Shown piece by piece: positions 41,039 to 49,773 of a stretch of 64,000 nucleotides of DNA; the first letter of the stretch is position 1; each line of letters opens with the position of its first letter. Source of the stretch: Shinella lacus. Lineage in GTDB: Bacteria > Pseudomonadota > Alphaproteobacteria > Rhizobiales > Rhizobiaceae. A program made the translations under genes and the position numbers. The stretch lies in the NCBI RefSeq assembly GCF_010994755.1, contig NZ_WHSB02000001.1, positions 62,001 to 126,000 of the forward strand, read 5' to 3'. The notes beneath the pieces are model-generated. The model was not told where the DNA came from. It was given only the letters and a program-made list of their open reading frames with translations, and made no database searches.

Positions 41039-42304
41039 TTATGCCTTGGCGCCCGCCGTTCTGCGAAGGATTTTTGGTGCGATCCAGCCGAGCAGAGGCA
41101 GAAGCGCGAGGCTGAGGGCGAGGCCGTCGTTGCGGGGCTGGACCACCACGATCTCGCGGTGAAAGGCGGCGGGGCCTTCTCCTTCCGAGCGGATTTCGCC
41201 ACGCGATACACCGGCCTCCGCAGGCACCGAGACCGCGAAGGCTTTCAAGTCTTCCTTTTCGCCTTCCTTGGCGGCGCGGACCTGGTAGCCGAAGCCGGAG
41301 CCTTCCGTTTGCACCACCTTCAGGCGGGCGAGCGGCAGGTCCTGCGTCTCGGTGAAGCGGGCGGCGACGCTGTCGAGCGGTGATGCCGCGCGGCGGATCC
41401 AGACGTTTCGGCCCGAAACCGCATCCTGCTGCGGCGAGACGACCGGCAGGTATTCCGTCTCGTCGAAACGATCCGCCTCGGAGAGCGTCAGATAGAAGGT
41501 GGAGCCCGGCCGGGCGAAGATGCGCATGTCCGCACTGTTGGTGGCGATGGGCCGCGTCCAGCGCTCTTCGGGCACCACATCCGCGACGGTCACCCGGCGG
41601 CCGGCCATGTCGCCTACGGCGAGGCTGCGCGCGGTGCCCGGCACGAGCACGCCTTCGACGGAGAGCGCCATTTCGTATGCGCCGGCAGCGAGCGCAACGC
41701 GATAGGCCGCAGCCGGCGCCGTTACCAGCTTGAGGCTCGGCTTGGGCAGCGGATCGGGCGCTTCGATGACCTCGACCGGCGCACCGCGCAGCCGCGCCGC
41801 GCCGGCTTCCAGGAGCTTGCGCTCATAGACACGCTGTTGCGCTTCGGCCTCGACATAGCGGCGCGCGAAGGTTCGCTCATCTTGCTGGTAAGCGCTGTAG
41901 GCCCTCATGGCCTCCGCGCCCCAAAGGAGCTGGCCGTTACCGTTCAGGGCGCCTTTGGGATAGAGGATGACATAGGGAGAAGGACCGACCTCGGCGACGG
42001 TCTTGCCGTCGCGCGTGATCGTGAGGACGCCGTTCACCTCCCGCCGTTTCTTCTCAAGGTCGACATAGACCTGCCGGGAGAGCGGCCAGTAATATTCCTG
42101 CGTCTCGACGAAGGAGATGGCGCTGTCCTGGCCGGCGAGCAGGTGCAGCGTCCCGGCCTGCGACGGCAGGAACATGTCCTTGAAGGTAAAGCCGTCCCAG
42201 ACGCGGCCGGTGACGATGACGGCGTCTCTGCGCTCGGGCTCGATCGCTTCCGCGGCGCTGGCGGAGGAGAGGCACAGAAGGAGGATAGCAAGCAATCTCC
42301 GCAT
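41039..42304 (-). CDS. secreted protein with C-terminal membrane anchor, unknown (ABC-2 exporter associated)
   Basis: A 421-residue protein with a cleavable signal peptide (ending near SAAEA) and a C-terminal hydrophobic helix followed by basic residues (LALSLALLPLLGWIAPKILRR), so most of it should sit in the periplasm. The middle contains an Ala/Glu/Arg-rich, probably helical part (about residues 130-175) and beta-rich segments. No family is recognised. Its start is 2 bp from the end of the ABC-2 permease gene, so it is tied to that exporter, perhaps as a periplasmic accessory. It is the last gene of the 11-gene leftward run. Confidence 0.65.
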   Translation of the reverse strand: MRRLLAILLLCLSSASAAEAIEPERRDAVIVTGRVWDGFTFKDMFLPSQAGTLHLLAGQDSAISFVETQEYYWPLSRQVYVDLEKKRREVNGVLTITRDGKTVAEVGPSPYVILYPKGALNGNGQLLWGAEAMRAYSAYQQDERTFARRYVEAEAQQRVYERKLLEAGAARLRGAPVEVIEAPDPLPKPSLKLVTAPAAAYRVALAAGAYEMALSVEGVLVPGTARSLAVGDMAGRRVTVADVVPEERWTRPIATNSADMRIFARPGSTFYLTLSEADRFDETEYLPVVSPQQDAVSGRNVWIRRAASPLDSVAARFTETQDLPLARLKVVQTEGSGFGYQVRAAKEGEKEDLKAFAVSVPAEAGVSRGEIRSEGEGPAAFHREIVVVQPRNDGLALSLALLPLLGWIAPKILRRTAGAKA

Positions 42305-42306
42305 GA

Positions 42307-43161
42307 CTAAGGCCCCTTCATTCTGGTGGCGATACAGGCGAAGAGCAGCAGGCCGGCCGTCAGCACGACGACGCCAAGGGACTGCGACAGCGGGAGCGCC
42401 TGCTGGGTGACGAGCCGCTCGGCCAGGAAGGCGATGCCGGCCACGGGCGAGAGCGCGTGGAGCAATGGAGTTGCAGCTTCCAGCAGCGCCCGCAGATAGA
42501 GCGAAAACAGGCTCATGCTGTCCGCCGGCATCGTCCGCAGCAGGCCGAGCACCACCTCATAGGTCGCAAGCAGCGCAACGAGCGCGAGATAGAGCACGAC
42601 TGCCATGCGCACCGACGCGGTCATGCCGGAAACGGCAAGCCCCATCGCCATGACCGGCAGCACGAACAGGCCGTTTTCGAGGATGCCGGCGAAATCCCCC
42701 GCCCCCGTCACGCCGGCGCCGAGCGGCTGGGCAGCCGCGAGATAGAGGCAGTAGACGGCGACGAGTGCGGCGAGCACCAGCAGTTCCGCGAGATATTTCG
42801 CGAGCACGACCACGCTCGACGGCACCGGGCCGACCAGCAGGACTTCGAGCGTGCGGTGCTCGCGCTCCCAGCTAAGCGAACCCGCAAGCCGCAGCCCCAG
42901 CACAAGGCCGAGAAAGGCCACCACCAGCGTGTTCAAGCCAGCCAGCGGATCGGCCGTCACCACGACGGACTCCGTCTCGAAGGTCCGTGCGAAACCGGAA
43001 CCGTAAACGTACGCCATAAGGCAGAGCGCGCTCGCGACCAGCCAGAACCACACCGACGCGAACTTGGCGGCGACTTCCCGACGCACCAGCAGGAAGGTCT
43101 GCCGCCCCAGGCCGGGCGGGCGCAATCGCGGGGAAATGTAGGGCGGGCGAACGTGCTCCAT
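42307..43161 (-). CDS. ABC-2 type transporter permease
   Basis: A 284-residue membrane protein with six hydrophobic segments. SWEREHRTLEVLLVGPVPSS after the second segment is the diagnostic ABC-2 (NosY/ATP-exporter) motif, and an amphipathic N-terminal helix precedes the first segment. The ATG at 43161 is used; the frame is open to 43404 but that part overlaps the SDR gene and is not protein-like. It should form the exporter or membrane-remodelling complex with the ATPase at 43975-44952; the SDR gene lies between them. Substrate is unknown. Confidence 0.82.
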   Translation of the reverse strand: MEHVRPPYISPRLRPPGLGRQTFLLVRREVAAKFASVWFWLVASALCLMAYVYGSGFARTFETESVVVTADPLAGLNTLVVAFLGLVLGLRLAGSLSWEREHRTLEVLLVGPVPSSVVVLAKYLAELLVLAALVAVYCLYLAAAQPLGAGVTGAGDFAGILENGLFVLPVMAMGLAVSGMTASVRMAVVLYLALVALLATYEVVLGLLRTMPADSMSLFSLYLRALLEAATPLLHALSPVAGIAFLAERLVTQQALPLSQSLGVVVLTAGLLLFACIATRMKGP

Positions 43162-43172
43162 GGCGCGGCCGG

Positions 43173-43961
43173 TCACATGACGGTGCGGATCAGGCCGCCG
43201 TCGATCCTGAGCGCCGCACCATTGACGATGCCGGTGCGCGTGCTGCCGAGGAAGGTGACAAAATCGGCCACCTCCTCCGGCTTCGACAGGCGCTGGATCA
43301 GCGAGGTCGGGCGGTTTTCCGCCACGAAGCGCCGCTCCGCCTCGGGTGTGGGAACGCCGGGATAGAGGCCGGCGATGAGATCCGCCACACCTTCGGTACT
43401 GCATGGGCCGGGAAGCACGGAATTCACGGTGACGGCGGTGCCCTTGGTCGTTTCGGCAAGGTTACGGGCAAGCGATAGCTGCATGGTCTTCGTGGCGCTG
43501 TAGGCTGGCATTTCAGGCGCGGGATTGATGCCGGATTCGCTTGCCATGAACACGACGCGGCCGCTGTTGCGCGCCAGCATTTTCGGCAGGTAGTGCCGGG
43601 CGAGGCGCACGCCGCTCATGACGTTAACCTCGATCAGAGCATACCAGCGGTCGTCGCCGGCCTTGTAGATATCGACGGCCTCGTAAATGCCGAGATTGAC
43701 CACCAGCACGTCGACATCGGGGCAGTTGGCGATGAGTTCGTCACAGCCCTCCTTCGTGCCGGAGTTGCCGACGGCCTGCTCCAGCCGCGCCTCCGGCACC
43801 TCTGCCCGGATGCGCGCGACGGCCTTCGAGATGGTGTCCTGGCTGCGGCCATTGATGACCACGGTCGCGCCCTCGCGTGCCATGGCCGTCGCAATGGCCA
43901 GGCCGAGGCCGCCGGTGGATGCGGTAATCAGGCAGCGCCTGTCGCGATAGCCGAGGTCCAT
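43173..43961 (-). CDS. SDR family oxidoreductase
   Basis: A 262-residue classical short-chain dehydrogenase. The nucleotide-binding glycine motif reads TASTGGLGLAIA, a variant of TGxxxGxG; the active-site Ser is in VVFMASESGI and the YxxxK pair is YSATK. VNSVLPGPCSTEGV follows as usual. It is inserted between the ATPase and permease genes of an ABC-2 exporter, with gaps of 13 and 11 bp, so it is surely cotranscribed. It resembles the SDRs at 50948 and 59260 (shared SSE/ASES and PGPxxT blocks). Substrate unknown; a sugar or polyol would fit the CUT1 importer in the same run. Confidence 0.87.
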   Translation of the reverse strand: MDLGYRDRRCLITASTGGLGLAIATAMAREGATVVINGRSQDTISKAVARIRAEVPEARLEQAVGNSGTKEGCDELIANCPDVDVLVVNLGIYEAVDIYKAGDDRWYALIEVNVMSGVRLARHYLPKMLARNSGRVVFMASESGINPAPEMPAYSATKTMQLSLARNLAETTKGTAVTVNSVLPGPCSTEGVADLIAGLYPGVPTPEAERRFVAENRPTSLIQRLSKPEEVADFVTFLGSTRTGIVNGAALRIDGGLIRTVM

Positions 43962-43974
43962 GGTCTTTTTCCTT

Positions 43975-44952
43975 TCAATGAACGAGCCCTGCGGGCTCCT
44001 GCCGGACCAGGCTTTCCGGCCGGGTCAAACCGATAAAGATGTCTTCGAGAGATGGCGTGGCCGCATCGACCGAGAGCACGGTGTATCCTGCGCTCGAAAG
44101 CAGCCGGACCGCATGCGCCCGCGCATCCCGCCCATCATCGGGCAAACCGCGCAGCACGAGTTCCAGCCGGTGCGGGCCGATCTGGTGCGCCCGCGCCACG
44201 CCCGGCAACGCGGCAATACCCTGAATGCATTGCGCCGCCGTCTCATAGAGTTCGACCTGAAGGCTGCTCGCCGAGAGGCCAGACGGAAGCAACTCCCCCG
44301 GCCGTCCTGTCGCCAGAACGCGGCCCTGGCGCATGAAGACGACGCTGTCGCAGACCCGCTCCATCTCCGCCAATTGGTGGGAGGAAAACAGCAGCGTCAC
44401 GCCCTCCGCCTTCATCTCGCGAAAGATCGCGCGCATGTCGGCGACGCCGTTCGGGTCGAGGCCGAGCGTCGGTTCGTCGAGGATGAGCAGTTCCGGCCGG
44501 TGCAGCATCACGCGGGCAAGGCAGGCGCGCTGCTGCATGCCGCGGGAGAAATTGCCGAGCCGCCGGTCGGCCGCGGCGGTGAGGCCGACGCGTTCGATCA
44601 CCTCCTTCACCCGGCTTCCTGCATCGGCAATGCCATAGAGATCGGCGAAGAAGCGGAGATAAGCCCGCGCGGTCATCTCCGGATAGATCCGCGGCTTCTC
44701 CTGCAAGTAACCGAACAGCACCCGCAGGTCCCGCTGGCGGCTGCCCTGCGGCACGCCGAACAGCTCGATCGCGCCGGCATCCGGCGCGGTGAGCCCGACG
44801 ATCATGTTCATCACCGTGGTCTTTCCCGCCCCATTCGGGCCGAGAAAACCGGTGATCTCGCCCCGCGCCACCGAGAAGGTGGCGTCCTCCACGGCACGTT
44901 TGGCCCCGAAGGATTTGGAGAGCGCGGTGACGGCAAGGGCGGGGCTGGTCAC
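43975..44952 (-). CDS. ABC-2 type transporter ATP-binding protein
   Basis: A 325-residue exporter-type ATPase. Walker A GPNGAGKT, signature NFSRGMQQR, Walker B LLILDEPTLGLDPNG and switch FSSHQ are all present. The C-terminal ~90 residues are the DUF4162-like tail typical of CcmA/NosF-type ATPases. It works with the permease at 42307-43161. The small membrane protein gene ends 13 bp before it, so it is in the same transcription unit as the CUT1 importer. Confidence 0.88.
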   Translation of the reverse strand: MTSPALAVTALSKSFGAKRAVEDATFSVARGEITGFLGPNGAGKTTVMNMIVGLTAPDAGAIELFGVPQGSRQRDLRVLFGYLQEKPRIYPEMTARAYLRFFADLYGIADAGSRVKEVIERVGLTAAADRRLGNFSRGMQQRACLARVMLHRPELLILDEPTLGLDPNGVADMRAIFREMKAEGVTLLFSSHQLAEMERVCDSVVFMRQGRVLATGRPGELLPSGLSASSLQVELYETAAQCIQGIAALPGVARAHQIGPHRLELVLRGLPDDGRDARAHAVRLLSSAGYTVLSVDAATPSLEDIFIGLTRPESLVRQEPAGLVH

Positions 44953-44965
44953 GGGATCATCCTTC

Positions 44966-45211
44966 TCAATAGGGCAGCGGCGTGACGTAGAGCCGGGCCA
45001 GATTGATGACGATCATCGACACGCCCGCCGCCAGCAGGAACTCCATCGGCCAGGCGAGAAGTTTGGCGCGGTCGTTCCAGAGTTTCAGCGAGACGATGAC
45101 GATGACGGCGATCAGCGAGGCCGGCCAGTGCGAGACATCGCCGGCCATGACGGTGCAGGAGCCGAGCAGCAAGGCCAGGATGACGAGAAGGATGACGTTG
45201 GACCGGTTCAT
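44966..45211 (-). CDS. small membrane protein, unknown
   Basis: An 81-residue protein with three hydrophobic segments separated by short polar loops (NVILLVILALLLGSC; ASLIAVIVIVSLKLW; MEFLLAAGVSMIVINL). LLGSC resembles a lipobox, but the following segments argue for a plain polytopic protein. It starts 1 bp after the upstream ATPase gene stop, behind GAGAGGAT. Its place at the end of the importer genes recalls the small GlpU protein of the rhizobial glycerol importer, but I see no sequence similarity to support that name. Confidence 0.6.
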   Translation of the reverse strand: MNRSNVILLVILALLLGSCTVMAGDVSHWPASLIAVIVIVSLKLWNDRAKLLAWPMEFLLAAGVSMIVINLARLYVTPLPY

Positions 45212-45212
45212 G

Positions 45213-46358
45213 TCAGATATCCTCTCTCGAAACGTCGCTGCCGGCGGCCTGCGCGATGGTGCGACCGGTCGCGGGATCGAACAGGTAGATCCAGTTCGGA
45301 TCGAAGCGGGCCGCAAGTGCGCTGCCCTCGTCCTTCGAGAGATGGGCCGTTTCGGTGGTGGAGCTGCGGGTCGTCACCATGACGGAACCGCATTGAAGCA
45401 CGTAGAGATTTTCCGCGCCGGTCGGCTCGAAGGAATAGAGCTCGGCGACAATGCGGTGATCGGCATCCGGCATTTCGCGGATCGCGATATGCTCCGGCCG
45501 GATACCGAGACGCACCGGCTGGTCGACGAGGTCCGCGACACGGTTTCGCGCCACCCAATCGGCATCGAGCGGCACAGCGAAATGCTCGGTCATCGCGACG
45601 ATTTTGCCTTCGAGGCGCGCGATGCGGGCGTCCAGAATATTCATCTGCGGCTCGCCGACGAAGGTCGCGACGAACTCCGTCGCCGGCCGCTCGAAGATTT
45701 CGCGTGGGGTGGCGAATTGCAGCATCTCGCCGTCCTTCATCACGATGATGCGGTCGGCCATGGTCATGGCTTCGAGCTGGTCATGCGTGACGAAGATGGT
45801 GGTGACGCCGACGGTCTTCTGGATATGGCGCAGCTCGGCGCGCATCTGCCCGCGAAGCTGGGCATCGAGATGCGACATCGGCTCGTCCATCAGGAAGACG
45901 TCGGCATCGCGCACCAGCATGCGGGCGATCGCCACGCGCTGGAGCTGGCCCGCCGAAAGCTGGTCGGGCTTGCGTTGCAGCACCTCGGTGATCTGCATGG
46001 TGCGCGCGACGGCCTCGACCTTTTGGACGATCTCTGCACGACCCAGCCGCCGAACTTCCAGCGGATAGGCGATGTTGCCGAACACCGTCAGGTGACGGTA
46101 GAGGCCGTAGTCCTGAAAAACCATGCCGACATTGCGGTAGCGCGGCCGGAGAAACGTGACGTTGCGGCCGCCGATGGCGATGCGCCCGCTGCTCGGCATT
46201 TCAAGCCCGGCGATCATGCGAAGCGTCGTCGTCTTGCCGCAGCCGGAGGGGCCGAGCAGGAAGACGAATTCGCCATCGTTCACCGTGATGTTGACGTCGT
46301 CGACGGCCTTGAACGCGCCGAACTGCTTCATCAGACTGTGGATCTCGATATCAGCCAT
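45213..46358 (-). CDS. CUT1 ABC importer ATPase, second copy (variant signature)
   Basis: A 381-residue MalK/UgpC-like ATPase with C-terminal TOBE domain. Walker A is GPSGCGKT, Walker B VFLMDEPMSHLD and switch VTHDQ. The signature is LSAGQLQR, with Ala in place of the second residue Gly of LSGGQ, whereas the companion ATPase at 49774 has intact LSGGQ. Two different ATPases for one permease pair implies a heterodimer, as in the rhizobial glycerol importer (GlpS/GlpT). It lies 30 bp after the permease gene. Confidence 0.88.
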   Translation of the reverse strand: MADIEIHSLMKQFGAFKAVDDVNITVNDGEFVFLLGPSGCGKTTTLRMIAGLEMPSSGRIAIGGRNVTFLRPRYRNVGMVFQDYGLYRHLTVFGNIAYPLEVRRLGRAEIVQKVEAVARTMQITEVLQRKPDQLSAGQLQRVAIARMLVRDADVFLMDEPMSHLDAQLRGQMRAELRHIQKTVGVTTIFVTHDQLEAMTMADRIIVMKDGEMLQFATPREIFERPATEFVATFVGEPQMNILDARIARLEGKIVAMTEHFAVPLDADWVARNRVADLVDQPVRLGIRPEHIAIREMPDADHRIVAELYSFEPTGAENLYVLQCGSVMVTTRSSTTETAHLSKDEGSALAARFDPNWIYLFDPATGRTIAQAAGSDVSREDI

Positions 46359-46388
46359 GATGGCGTTCCATTCTGTTGGAAAAAGAGG

Positions 46389-47246
46389 TCATTTGCGCAC
46401 CACGCCCTGCGAGAGGCCGCTGATCAGCTGGCGTTGCAGCAGCAACACGAAGAGGATGAGCGGCGCGGTGATCAGCACGACGGCGGCACCGAGCACGTTC
46501 CAGCGGATGTCCGCGCCGATCGAATAGGCCATGATCGCCGGCGGCATGGTTTTCGCCTGCGTGCTGGTGAGGAAGGTCGCGAAGGCGAACTCGTTCCAGG
46601 ACAGGATCATGACGAAGATCGAGGTCGCCGTGATCGACGGCATCATCAGCGGCAGCGTGACCTTGCGGAAGGCGGCAAACCACGTATCGCCGTCGACCAT
46701 GGCGGATTCCTCGTAGCGGCGGGGAATGTCGCGGAAGTAACCCGTCAGCATCCACACCACGAAGGGCAGCTGCATGGCCGTGTAGAGGAGGACCAGGCCC
46801 GCCAGCGTGTCGAGCAGCCCGGCGGTCTGGAAGGTGACGAAGATGGGGATGAGCACCGCCACCGGCGGCATCATGCGGTTCGTCAGCACCCAGAAGGAGA
46901 CGTCGTCGCGCCCGGTGAAATCGTAACGCGCCAGCGCATAGGCGCAGAACATGCCTATCGTCACCGAAAAGAAGGTCGAGGCGAGCGAGACGATCACGCT
47001 GTTGAAGAAGTTCTTCATGATGCCCTTCTCGACGATCAGGTAATGGAACGCTTCGAGGGAGGGCGTGAAGAACCAGGCGGGCGTGGCGGAGGATGCCGAA
47101 GCGCCGTCCATGAAGCCGGTCATGACCACCCATAGATAGGGCACGAAATTGACCAGGCAGACGAGGATGAGCACCAGGTAGACCCACCAGTTGCGCTGCA
47201 CCAGCGGCGCTGCGGGCGATTCCATATTGTAGGTTGGCTGCTTCAT
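46389..47246 (-). CDS. CUT1 ABC importer permease (MalG-like)
   Basis: A 285-residue permease with six membrane segments. The EAA loop is EESAMVDGDTWFAAFRKVTL, and VLTNRMMPPVAVLIPIFV is the typical MalG/UgpE periplasmic segment. It starts 11 bp after the companion permease. Import of a sugar, polyol or glycerol-like solute is expected. Confidence 0.88.
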   Translation of the reverse strand: MKQPTYNMESPAAPLVQRNWWVYLVLILVCLVNFVPYLWVVMTGFMDGASASSATPAWFFTPSLEAFHYLIVEKGIMKNFFNSVIVSLASTFFSVTIGMFCAYALARYDFTGRDDVSFWVLTNRMMPPVAVLIPIFVTFQTAGLLDTLAGLVLLYTAMQLPFVVWMLTGYFRDIPRRYEESAMVDGDTWFAAFRKVTLPLMMPSITATSIFVMILSWNEFAFATFLTSTQAKTMPPAIMAYSIGADIRWNVLGAAVVLITAPLILFVLLLQRQLISGLSQGVVRK

Positions 47247-47257
47247 GGCGGCTCTCC

Positions 47258-48223
47258 TTACTCGGCCACTTCGGTCTTGGACCGGAAGACGCGGATGAAC
47301 ACGAAGCTCATCACGATGATGATCATCATCATGATCAGCGACAGGGCCGCAGCCTTCGATGCATCGAAGAATTCGAGGCCGGTCTTCGTCAGGAAGACAT
47401 TCATGGTGGTGGTGGCGTTGCCCGGTCCGCCGCGGGTCATGATCACGATCAGCTCGTAGGTGCGGAAGGCATCCATGGTGCGGATGACGACGGCGATCAG
47501 GATCGCGGGCCGCAGCAGCGGCATGGTGATGGTCCAGAACACCCGCCAGGAGCTGGCGCCGTCGATCTCCGCCGCCTCATAGGGCTGGCGCGGAATGGAG
47601 GCGAGGCCGGCCGACAGCATCAGGAACATGAACGGCGTCCATTCCCAAACGTCGACGAAAACCAGTGTCTGGAAGGCGATCGTCGGGTCGGACAGGAACG
47701 GGATTTCGCCGAAGCCGAGGGCCTTGGTAATGCCGCCGACATAATAGGTCATCAGGCCGGCGCCGGGATAGAACATGTAGCGCCAGATGAGGGCCGCTAC
47801 CAAGGGCGGCAGGATCATCGGAATGAGGATGAAGACGCGCATGAAGGCGATGCCGGCCAGTTGCCGCTGGAAGAGCAGCGCCAGCCCGAGGCCGAGCCAG
47901 AATTCGATGAACACCGCCTGCACCGTGAACAGCAGCGTCTTGCGCAGCGCATGCCAGAATTCCGGATCCTGGATCAGCGCCTGGTACTGGTAGAGCCCGA
48001 CGAAGATGCGCGGCAGGTACGGCTTGGACAGGATGACGTTGTGGCTCGCGATGTAAAGCGAGTAGAGAAACGGATAGATGCCGATGGCGAACAGGATGAT
48101 CAGCGTCGGCGCCATCAGCACCCAGGGGAAGACCGCTCGGTTCGAAGGGCCGAAACGGGACAGGATGCCCCTATGGCTAAGCGCCATCGGCGGGGCTGTT
48201 GTGGTGCGTTCCGAGATCGACAT
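47258..48223 (-). CDS. CUT1 ABC importer permease (MalF/UgpA-like)
   Basis: A 321-residue permease. AVFPWVLMAPTLIILFAIGI is the first segment, GLYQYQALIQDPEFWHALRK is the usual MalF/UgpA motif, and EAAEIDGASSWRVFWTITMP is the EAA loop. It is separated from the receptor gene by 78 bp that contain a very strong hairpin, which may lower its expression relative to the receptor. Confidence 0.89.
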   Translation of the reverse strand: MSISERTTTAPPMALSHRGILSRFGPSNRAVFPWVLMAPTLIILFAIGIYPFLYSLYIASHNVILSKPYLPRIFVGLYQYQALIQDPEFWHALRKTLLFTVQAVFIEFWLGLGLALLFQRQLAGIAFMRVFILIPMILPPLVAALIWRYMFYPGAGLMTYYVGGITKALGFGEIPFLSDPTIAFQTLVFVDVWEWTPFMFLMLSAGLASIPRQPYEAAEIDGASSWRVFWTITMPLLRPAILIAVVIRTMDAFRTYELIVIMTRGGPGNATTTMNVFLTKTGLEFFDASKAAALSLIMMMIIIVMSFVFIRVFRSKTEVAE

Positions 48224-48260
48224 GTCTCAGTCCCTTTGAATTGCGGTTGGAGAGGCAGCC

Positions 48261-48292
48261 GGCACCCGGGCGTGAAATCACGCCCGGGCGCC
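48261..48292 (-). other. strong intercistronic hairpin between receptor and permease genes
   Basis: In the minus-strand transcript a 15-bp stem with one G-U wobble and a minimal loop forms; the arms run from 48292 to 48278 and from 48275 to 48261. It starts 10 bp after the receptor stop and is not followed by a T-run. It probably protects the receptor mRNA and attenuates read-through, as the malE-malF intergenic repeats do. Confidence 0.65.
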
Positions 48293-48301
48293 CTCAGGAG
48301 A

Positions 48302-49726
48302 TCAGTTCCACTCGGACGGCAGGCGATCGTAGTAGGTCAGATCACGCCACTGCTGCTTCGGCAGGTCGTTGCGGCCGGGAATGTAGTAGCCGCCCTTGCG
48401 CATGGCGTCGGTCATGCGCTTTTCCATGTTGGCGGCGGCCGTCTTGCTGTCGATCTCGCCGATCCACACGCGGTTGCCCTCTTCGCCCATGATGTCTGAG
48501 ATTTCGGCCCATTCCGGCACGCGCACGCGCTCGTCGGGATTGGTCTCCTTCAGCATGAATTCGTAGACGCCCGGCCACCAGGGCTGATATTTCGCAAGCG
48601 TTTCGCTCTTGTAGGTCGAGTGGCGCGACGGGCCGGCACCATACTGGGTGGCGCGGGCCTGAACGTCCTTCGAGGTCACCCACTGCATGAAGGTCCAGGC
48701 GGCTTCCTTGTTCTTGGAGTCCTTGGAAACGCCGAGCGACCAGGCGCCGAACCACGGGTCGATCACGCCATCGGGGCCGGCCGGCGTGTGCAGGTGCACG
48801 TTCTTGCCCGCGACCTTGGCCTGCGTTTCGGGATCCTCGAAGAAGCCCTTGACGAAGTCCTGATAGTTCCAGGTGCCGAAGGCATTGCCCGCCTGGTAGA
48901 CGGCGGTCGCCTCGCCGATGCCCCAGTTTGCGCTGTCGGCCGGCATGAATTCCTTGAGGCTCAGGAAGTAGTCGATCGAGGCGACGGTGCGCTCGTTGTT
49001 GATGGTGATCTTCCAGTCCTTGTCGACATATTCGTCGCCCTTGGTCTCGGGCGTCTGGTAGGCGAAGAGATACGGCAGGTAGGTGACACCCCAGAACCAG
49101 CGGCCCGGAATGTTGGCAAAGCCGATCATGTTGGATTCGGGATTGTTCACCTTCTTGGCGGCGTCATACATGTATTTCGTGGTGAATTCCGGCGAGAAGC
49201 GTTCCGGCAGCTTGAAGCCCGCCTTCTCCGCCACGTCCGCGCGGAAGGTCGTGCCGACGGGGCCTGCGCCGATCGGCAGCGTATAGAGCGTGTCGTTGAA
49301 AACGCCCGTGCCGCTGATGACGCGCGGCAGGAAGTCGTCGATGTCGTAGTCGGCATCCGTCAGGTCGGCATTCTTGACATAGGGCATCAGCGGTTCGAGG
49401 AAGCCGGCCGCGGCATATTCGGCCAGCCACATCACGTCGACCGCGAAGAAGTCGTAGGTGCCCGTGCCCTGCTGCATTTCCACCAGCGATTTCTGCCGGT
49501 AGTTTTCAAACGGCACCTCGTCGACGACGACCTTGATGCCGTATTTCTCCTCGAATTCCGGGAAGAACTTTGCCAGCGCCGCAAACTGCGGCATGGACGG
49601 GGCGAGGAAGTGCACGGTCTTGCCCGAAAGTGCCTTCTGCGCCTCCGTCTGCGCATGGGTCGGAAGGGCCAGCATCAATAGCGACAGCCCGGCCGCCGTT
49701 GCGGCACTCAATTTCACGATGTTCAT
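48302..49726 (-). CDS. CUT1 ABC importer substrate-binding protein
   Basis: A 474-residue periplasmic receptor with a signal peptide ending in ALPTHAQ. SBP_bac_1-type features include FFPEFEEKYGIKVVVDEVPF, YDFFAVDVMWLAEYAAAGFL and FGAWSLGVSKDSKNKEAAW. It is longer than typical MalE. ATG 49726 is used; an upstream ATG at 49768 is unlikely because the extension has no signal-peptide character. It lies between the two ATPase genes, an unusual order. Probable ligand is a sugar, polyol or glycerol derivative. Confidence 0.88.
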   Translation of the reverse strand: MNIVKLSAATAAGLSLLMLALPTHAQTEAQKALSGKTVHFLAPSMPQFAALAKFFPEFEEKYGIKVVVDEVPFENYRQKSLVEMQQGTGTYDFFAVDVMWLAEYAAAGFLEPLMPYVKNADLTDADYDIDDFLPRVISGTGVFNDTLYTLPIGAGPVGTTFRADVAEKAGFKLPERFSPEFTTKYMYDAAKKVNNPESNMIGFANIPGRWFWGVTYLPYLFAYQTPETKGDEYVDKDWKITINNERTVASIDYFLSLKEFMPADSANWGIGEATAVYQAGNAFGTWNYQDFVKGFFEDPETQAKVAGKNVHLHTPAGPDGVIDPWFGAWSLGVSKDSKNKEAAWTFMQWVTSKDVQARATQYGAGPSRHSTYKSETLAKYQPWWPGVYEFMLKETNPDERVRVPEWAEISDIMGEEGNRVWIGEIDSKTAAANMEKRMTDAMRKGGYYIPGRNDLPKQQWRDLTYYDRLPSEWN

Positions 49727-49773
49727 TCTCTCCTCCTCAGTTGATGGTGCATGCGTATCCGTCGCCACGCCGG

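Noticed and set aside
42307-43404. A longer form of the ABC-2 permease starting at 43404
   Set aside because: The extra 81 residues are Arg/His/Gly-rich, overlap the SDR gene and lack family support; ATG 43161 gives a normal permease.
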